Positions 6,847 to 11,047 of a stretch of 11,047 nucleotides of DNA are shown one piece after another. Position numbers and translations under genes: made by a program. Positions within the stretch are counted from its first letter, which is position 1. Each line of letters starts with the position of its first letter. A model generated the notes under the pieces. That model worked only from the letters and a program-made list of their open reading frames with translations. It was not told the origin of the DNA and ran no database searches. The DNA comes from Desulfovibrionaceae bacterium (GTDB lineage Bacteria > Desulfobacterota > Desulfovibrionia > Desulfovibrionales > Desulfovibrionaceae), in contig WRHT01000025.1 in assembly GCA_009783115.1 (NCBI GenBank), positions 1 to 11,047 of the forward strand, in the 5' to 3' direction.

Positions 6847-6858
6847 ATTATTAATAAT
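6847..6858. repeat. 12-base A/T palindrome at the coaD/tamB convergent junction
   Basis: ATTATTAATAAT is a perfect palindrome lying in the six bases between the convergent coaD and tamB stop codons and extending over the last codons of tamB, including its TAA stop. It stands out as an A/T-only island in GC-rich surroundings. It is too A/T-rich and loop-free to act as a normal intrinsic terminator. It could simply reflect tandem stop codons (TAA in several frames on both strands), which would block read-through from either gene. The palindrome is seen directly; any role is a guess. Confidence 0.5.
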
Positions 6859-9800
6859 CCCTCTTCCAGCCCAGCCCAACCTCGCTGGAGCGCGTGCTGC
6901 TGCGACCCTGAAGGATCGTATTGGGTCTGAGTTCCACCTCCACCCGCACGCCGGTGCTGTCTTCCGTGACCCCCTGCTCCACCCCCACATAAATGGCGTT
7001 ATTGATATACTTGCCGGCTTCCAGATGAGGTATGGCATCCGTATTGTCTTCCGCCCCGGAGGAGGCTCCCATGGCCTCGGCGCCTGGGGCGCCGTAGGTA
7101 TTGCGCTGCCCTCCGCCAGTAGCGCCGCTGCTGAGACGCAGCATATCAATCCCCAAGGTTTGACGCATGCCGCCAAGCAAACCAGACCCGCCCTCGGAAA
7201 GCTCACGCAGGCTGTTGGCCAGTTGTAAAGCCTCAAAATGGCTCAGGCCGGCGGAATTTTTGCCGAAGAGCACCTGGGAAAGCACCTGATCCTGTGGCAA
7301 AGGCGGAATACTGCTCAAGTGGATACGCGGACGTTTGGCCCGGCCCTGGATGAAGGCCAGGGCCTTGATGTCCGAGCCCGTATAAGTCAATTCCAGGTTC
7401 AGGATAGGGTCGTTCTCCCGCCCGCTGTTCAGGGTAATCTCTCCGCCGGTAAAGACAAAGGGCCTGGAAAGCAGATCAAAGGCCCCGCGCACCGGGTGGA
7501 AGCTGCCGCTCAGGATCGGTTCGTCAGGAGAACCGAGCACGTTCAGAGTTCCTGCCCATTCGCTGTCCAGCCCCAAACCCCGTACATAAAAACGTCCGGG
7601 AATATTTACCGTCACGTGCAGTGATGGCCCGGATACGCTTTTTTCCGAACCCACGGCATCCATCCGGCTAATCTCCAGCGTCTCCACCGTGCCGCCAAAT
7701 GAGGAAAGCAAGGTGTATTCACCACGTTCCACTTCAATATTCGCCCTAACCTCCGGGGCATTGAGCGGCCCGTCTATATCCAGCAGCCCGGAAAGGCGCA
7801 CGCTGAGATCATCGCGGCGCAACGGCTGTAAACGGGCAATCCGGCCATGCAAACGTAGCCTGGGAGCGAATGGTTCCTGGGCCGTCCTTTCAGGCGCCTC
7901 CAACACCCCTTGCAAGGCAAGACTCCCGCGCCCTCCATCGGAAGCGGCCAGCAATAATTCCAATTGCCGGTTCCTGCCCTGGGCCTCCAGGCTGATGTCA
8001 TCCAGAAATACCCCCAGGATACGATCCGCGTAACGCCCCCGCGCCAGGTAAGCGCTGCCCGTATAAAACGGAGTCTCCAGGCTGCCGGACAAAGAAAGGT
8101 CAATACGGCTGTAGCCGCTGAGTTCGCGATCCGCCATGGGCAGAATGCGGCAGAAAGGATCCAGGGGCCCCTGCCAAAAAACACTCGCCTCCAACGGAGC
8201 CGCCCTGTCAGGGAGAGGAAAGACCCCGCCGGCAGGGATGCTCAAGGGCAGCGCGAAATCCAGCCGGCCTTCCTGGGAGTCTGCCGGCGCACCCGCATAA
8301 ATCAGCCTGCCCTGGCCTGACAAATACATGCGTCCCGCTTGCCCGCCCAAGCGCGGGAAGGCGGGGGAAGGGGCCGCCCCCAGACCGGCCGTAAGCCGGA
8401 ACAACAGAGGCGTATCTTCCAGAGAACCGGAACCTGGACTCCGGACAGCATCTTTTTCGCCCAGGGATGGATGATCCAGCACACTTTCCGGCATGATCTC
8501 GGATCGCAAATCCAGTTGCCCGTTCCACTCTTCTCCCTGGCGGGCAAGATGCAAATCCAGGCTCAAAGCCCCTTCGGGAAAGGAGGATTCCACCAGCAGA
8601 GAAGCCAAGCCGAAGGGCATGTTCTGTACCTGGAGAGTAAGTTTATCCTCTTTCCGGCCGAAATCCAGGGAAGCGGAAAGCGCGCCGCGCACAACCGGTA
8701 TGCCCGTTGCCCCCCGGATCCTGCTTTGCCCGGAATGAGCAGGCGCGGTCAGATTAAGACGCAGTTCCGGCAAGGACAAACCCTGGCTGAAATCAACGAT
8801 GGCGGGCGCATCCAGCTCTATGCCCGCGCTCTGATCCGGGGTGCGCAACAAAAAAGACTGCACGGTCAGCGTTGATTTTACCCAGTCAAAATATCCGGCC
8901 AATAGGGCGATTTCAGGGGCGCGCGGCGGCGAGGATGAGGGAGAGGCGCCGCTTCTGGAAGACTGGCCCCCACGCCAGCTTCCCAACAGGGACAGGTTAA
9001 AGCCTCCGCCCATGGGGCTTGAATGGGCGGCAAATTCTCCCTGCCGCCAGCGAAAACGGCCCCACTGTCCACGCTTCACCGTGGAACGCATGATTAACAC
9101 CGGTTTCTGAAAGAGATCCGAAATATACGCGGAGCCGCTGGAACCATCCACGCTGAAAAAAACGTCCCGGATATCGAACTCGTGGTGTTCGGCCAGGGCC
9201 ACATCCAGCCTCCCTGCGCGCCAGCTCATATCCAGGCGCTGCCCCAGGAATCCAGGGGTGAAAGACAGACTCACGCTGGCCGGATCGCCGCTGCAATGCA
9301 CGCCGCTCAGGATCATCAGCGGACGCCAGCCGAAGATGTCCAATTGGACCTCGCCGGTCAGGCGCGGAGACTGCCGGCGATCCGCCGGCAATTCCAAGTC
9401 CAGATCCGCCGCCAGCAACAAATCCGTCCCCGTGACCCGGAACCCGCTCAAAGCGGCCCGCAAGCCCCGGACATTCGAATATAGGGAAAAGGCGCTTTCC
9501 AGGTGTACCGGGCCTCCATCCTGGTAAGAAAAATCCAGGGAACTCCGGCCCTGAACCTGTTCCTGATCCAGGGCGAATTCCAAATCCGCGCTCACTCCGC
9601 GCAGAATCACCGAGGAAGGGGCGCGAAAATCCGCCAGGTTCATGGATATTTCCACCTGTGGGGAAAACAGGGGACCATACAGGGAGATATCCGCGAAACT
9701 TGCTTCGCCTCGCCGGGCCTGGCTGAACAATCCGCCACGGAGCAAGGGATCCAGGTCATCCAGGCGCAGGTTCAGGCCAGCCTTGAGCCAGGCTTTGGAT

Positions 9801-11047
9801 AGACCGGCGGAAACACCCCTGAGATCCGCCTGTCCCTCCAGATGCGCGAGACCACAGGCCAGCCTGCTCAAACGCAGGGAGTAAACGCCATCCTGTCCGG
9901 AAAGATCCGCCTCCATCGTCAAATCCGCCCCCAGGATCTCCGCCGGCCAGGATTCGGGCCAGCGCATATTCCGGCCCGCGAAGTTTACGGCCAGGGATCC
10001 TCCGAAAGCGAACCCGGACACAAGTCCGGACGCCGCCCTGCTCAGAGGCGGTTCAATGGAGGTCAGCCGCAGGTCCAGGGCCAGATCGCCGTCAGGAATA
10101 TTCCCCGGCTGATCCAACAGCTTTTCCAGCCGGGATTTCCAGGCCTCTCCGGACGCCGCCCGCAAATCCGCCTGAGCTGTCATCCAGCCATTATCCAGAT
10201 TCAGGCTGCCTTGGGCAAAAACGTTAAGCCCGACGCCGGAGCAGCGAAAAGAGCGCAGGGTGAGCACATCTCCGCGCAAGGAGCTGTCCAGAACATAGTC
10301 CAGGGAAATATCCCCGCCGTCCATACCCAGCGCCGCCACACCCTCCAGCCCCAAAGAGAGCGCCCTGCCCAGCCTCGCCTGAAAGCGCGTATCCAGACTC
10401 AGATCTCCAGGCAAATACTGGCGCAAGGCCGGAGACTCCCGTCTAAGCGACGCCTGGAACGCGCCCTGCGCCAACAGACCTTCGGGGCGATCCCGCAGGA
10501 AAAGCTCCCGCAGATCCACTTCCCAGGCCAGCCCGGAACGCGCCAGAGCGTTTATCCGTAAAGACTGATCCTCATATCTGCCCTCAGCCCGCAGATCCAG
10601 GGACGGCTGAAAAAACACGCTCCAATCCTCAGGCAAGGCCGGTCCGGGGGTAGCCTGCAAGGTCAGGTCCATATACAACCGGGCATCCAAAATCCGGCTG
10701 AAATCAATGTCCGGGGGGACGGCGGCCAGACTCATGCCCCCCTGCCCGCTAATCAGCTCACCGTCTCCGGAGCCGGCCATAAACCTAATCGCTCCATTCC
10801 AGCTTTGCGGCGAACCGCTTCCTTCCACCAGCAGCTCATAGGCCGGCGTATCGGGACGGCCGAGCAATCCGGCCAGAAAACCGTTTTCAGCTTCGCGGGC
10901 GCTGAGGCGCAAATGCAGGTAATCATGTCCATGCATGGATAACGGCCTATGGGTATTTTCATCCAGAGACTGCGGCTCGGTGCGCAGTTCCAGACTAAAG
11001 CCCGTACCGTCCGGATGCAGCAACGAGGCCTCCAGGTTGGCGGCCAG
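6851..11047 (-). CDS. tamB: TamB-like translocation and assembly module protein, C-terminal part (5' end outside window)
   Basis: TamB spans the periplasm from an inner-membrane anchor and, with the Omp85 protein TamA, helps assemble outer-membrane proteins and move lipids. The visible 1398 residues have no stop up to the right edge, so the N-terminal anchor is missing. Most of the sequence is monotonous alternating polar/hydrophobic beta-strand with many LDL, DLR and ADL units, as expected of the hydrophobic beta-groove fold. The C-terminal TamB/DUF490 domain (PF04357) is clear: GSFHPVRGAFDLLSRPFVFTGG, then PPLPQDQVLSQVLFGK (about bases 7262-7309), then LEAGKYINNAIYVGVEQGV, ending in VGLGWKRDY with an outer-membrane-like aromatic end. 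Two low-complexity stretches interrupt it, at about 7032-7135 and 8917-8977. The fragment alone exceeds the 1259 residues of E. coli TamB. A tamA homologue would be expected beyond base 11047; that is inferred. The downstream neighbour is the convergent coaD. Confidence 0.93.
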   Translation of the reverse strand: MAANLEASLLHPDGTGFSLELRTEPQSLDENTHRPLSMHGHDYLHLRLSAREAENGFLAGLLGRPDTPAYELLVEGSGSPQSWNGAIRFMAGSGDGELISGQGGMSLAAVPPDIDFSRILDARLYMDLTLQATPGPALPEDWSVFFQPSLDLRAEGRYEDQSLRINALARSGLAWEVDLRELFLRDRPEGLLAQGAFQASLRRESPALRQYLPGDLSLDTRFQARLGRALSLGLEGVAALGMDGGDISLDYVLDSSLRGDVLTLRSFRCSGVGLNVFAQGSLNLDNGWMTAQADLRAASGEAWKSRLEKLLDQPGNIPDGDLALDLRLTSIEPPLSRAASGLVSGFAFGGSLAVNFAGRNMRWPESWPAEILGADLTMEADLSGQDGVYSLRLSRLACGLAHLEGQADLRGVSAGLSKAWLKAGLNLRLDDLDPLLRGGLFSQARRGEASFADISLYGPLFSPQVEISMNLADFRAPSSVILRGVSADLEFALDQEQVQGRSSLDFSYQDGGPVHLESAFSLYSNVRGLRAALSGFRVTGTDLLLAADLDLELPADRRQSPRLTGEVQLDIFGWRPLMILSGVHCSGDPASVSLSFTPGFLGQRLDMSWRAGRLDVALAEHHEFDIRDVFFSVDGSSGSAYISDLFQKPVLIMRSTVKRGQWGRFRWRQGEFAAHSSPMGGGFNLSLLGSWRGGQSSRSGASPSSSPPRAPEIALLAGYFDWVKSTLTVQSFLLRTPDQSAGIELDAPAIVDFSQGLSLPELRLNLTAPAHSGQSRIRGATGIPVVRGALSASLDFGRKEDKLTLQVQNMPFGLASLLVESSFPEGALSLDLHLARQGEEWNGQLDLRSEIMPESVLDHPSLGEKDAVRSPGSGSLEDTPLLFRLTAGLGAAPSPAFPRLGGQAGRMYLSGQGRLIYAGAPADSQEGRLDFALPLSIPAGGVFPLPDRAAPLEASVFWQGPLDPFCRILPMADRELSGYSRIDLSLSGSLETPFYTGSAYLARGRYADRILGVFLDDISLEAQGRNRQLELLLAASDGGRGSLALQGVLEAPERTAQEPFAPRLRLHGRIARLQPLRRDDLSVRLSGLLDIDGPLNAPEVRANIEVERGEYTLLSSFGGTVETLEISRMDAVGSEKSVSGPSLHVTVNIPGRFYVRGLGLDSEWAGTLNVLGSPDEPILSGSFHPVRGAFDLLSRPFVFTGGEITLNSGRENDPILNLELTYTGSDIKALAFIQGRAKRPRIHLSSIPPLPQDQVLSQVLFGKNSAGLSHFEALQLANSLRELSEGGSGLLGGMRQTLGIDMLRLSSGATGGGQRNTYGAPGAEAMGASSGAEDNTDAIPHLEAGKYINNAIYVGVEQGVTEDSTGVRVEVELRPNTILQGRSSTRSSEVGLGWKRDY

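Noticed and set aside
7080..7095. Small GC hairpin (CGGCGCC/GGCGCCG) in the tamB Gly/Ala-rich insertion
   Set aside because: It arises from Gly-Ala codons in a low-complexity segment, with no T tract or conserved context.
6718..7236. Minus-strand frame of 172 codons across the end of tamB and coaD
   Set aside because: It lies in another frame over both confirmed genes and resembles no family.
8339..8875. Plus-strand open frame of 178 codons inside tamB
   Set aside because: It is a shadow of the TamB frame, with biased composition and no ribosome binding site or motif to support it.
9372..9390. Perfect 8-base inverted repeat (TGCCGGCG, 3-base loop, CGCCGGCA) inside tamB
   Set aside because: It has no T run after it on either strand and lies in ordinary coding sequence; such GC palindromes are expected by chance here.
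9842..10561. Plus-strand open frame of 239 codons inside the tamB region
   Set aside because: It is antisense to a continuous TamB frame, rich in Gln/Arg/Pro/Gly from complementing LD- and DLR-type codons, and has no recognisable domain.
7770..10970. Many copies of ATCCAG (CTGGAT on the coding strand) through tamB, looking like a dispersed DNA motif
   Set aside because: They mostly correspond to recurrent Leu-Asp codons of the beta-strand repeats and show no fixed spacing, so protein coding explains them.

Overview
The window is a gene-dense, GC-rich stretch of a bacterial chromosome. It holds nine protein genes, two of them cut by the window edges, and no gap longer than about 90 bases. The organism is almost certainly Gram-negative. 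The S1 fragment has the C-terminal repeats of a proteobacterial-type protein, there is a periplasmic TRAP-type binding protein with a Sec signal peptide, and there is a very large TamB-like protein that serves outer-membrane biogenesis. The gene types and protein style suggest a delta-proteobacterial lineage such as the Desulfovibrionaceae. That placement is inference from general resemblance and was not tested. I see no rRNA, tRNA, CRISPR array, insertion sequence, prophage or attachment site.

Layout. (1) Bases 1-865, plus strand: the 3' end of rpsA (ribosomal protein S1), ending at a strong intrinsic terminator (900-933). (2) Bases 939-5706, minus strand: five tightly spaced genes that read like one operon. 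In transcription order they are a TRAP DctP-type periplasmic binding protein, proA, proB (short form without PUA domain), a DUF47/PhoU-like protein and a PiT phosphate transporter. Spacings are a 4-base overlap, an 8-base gap, a 56-base gap and an 8-base overlap. (3) Bases 5707-5795: a short divergent intergenic region with a perfect 8-base inverted repeat that ends one base before the rsmD start codon. (4) Bases 5796-6844, plus strand: rsmD and coaD, overlapping by 55 bases in different frames. (5) Bases 6851-11047, minus strand: the C-terminal 1398 codons of a tamB homologue, convergent with coaD and separated from it by six bases. It runs off the right edge.

Functionally, most of the window is housekeeping: translation (S1), ribosome maturation (16S rRNA m2G966 methylation by RsmD), coenzyme A synthesis (CoaD), proline synthesis (ProA and ProB), low-affinity phosphate uptake (PiT with its DUF47 partner) and envelope assembly (TamB). 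ProB phosphorylates glutamate and ProA reduces the product, so the pair supplies the precursor that cyclises to pyrroline-5-carboxylate. DUF47 and PiT form a classic pair. The least expected element is the solitary TRAP binding protein leading the proline operon with no membrane subunits nearby. It appears to lack the arginine that normally holds the ligand carboxylate. I found no clear new defence, mobile or biosynthetic system. The points worth a second look are that binding protein, the inverted repeat before rsmD, a three-codon reading frame wedged between proA and proB, the rsmD/coaD overlap and low-complexity insertions in TamB.
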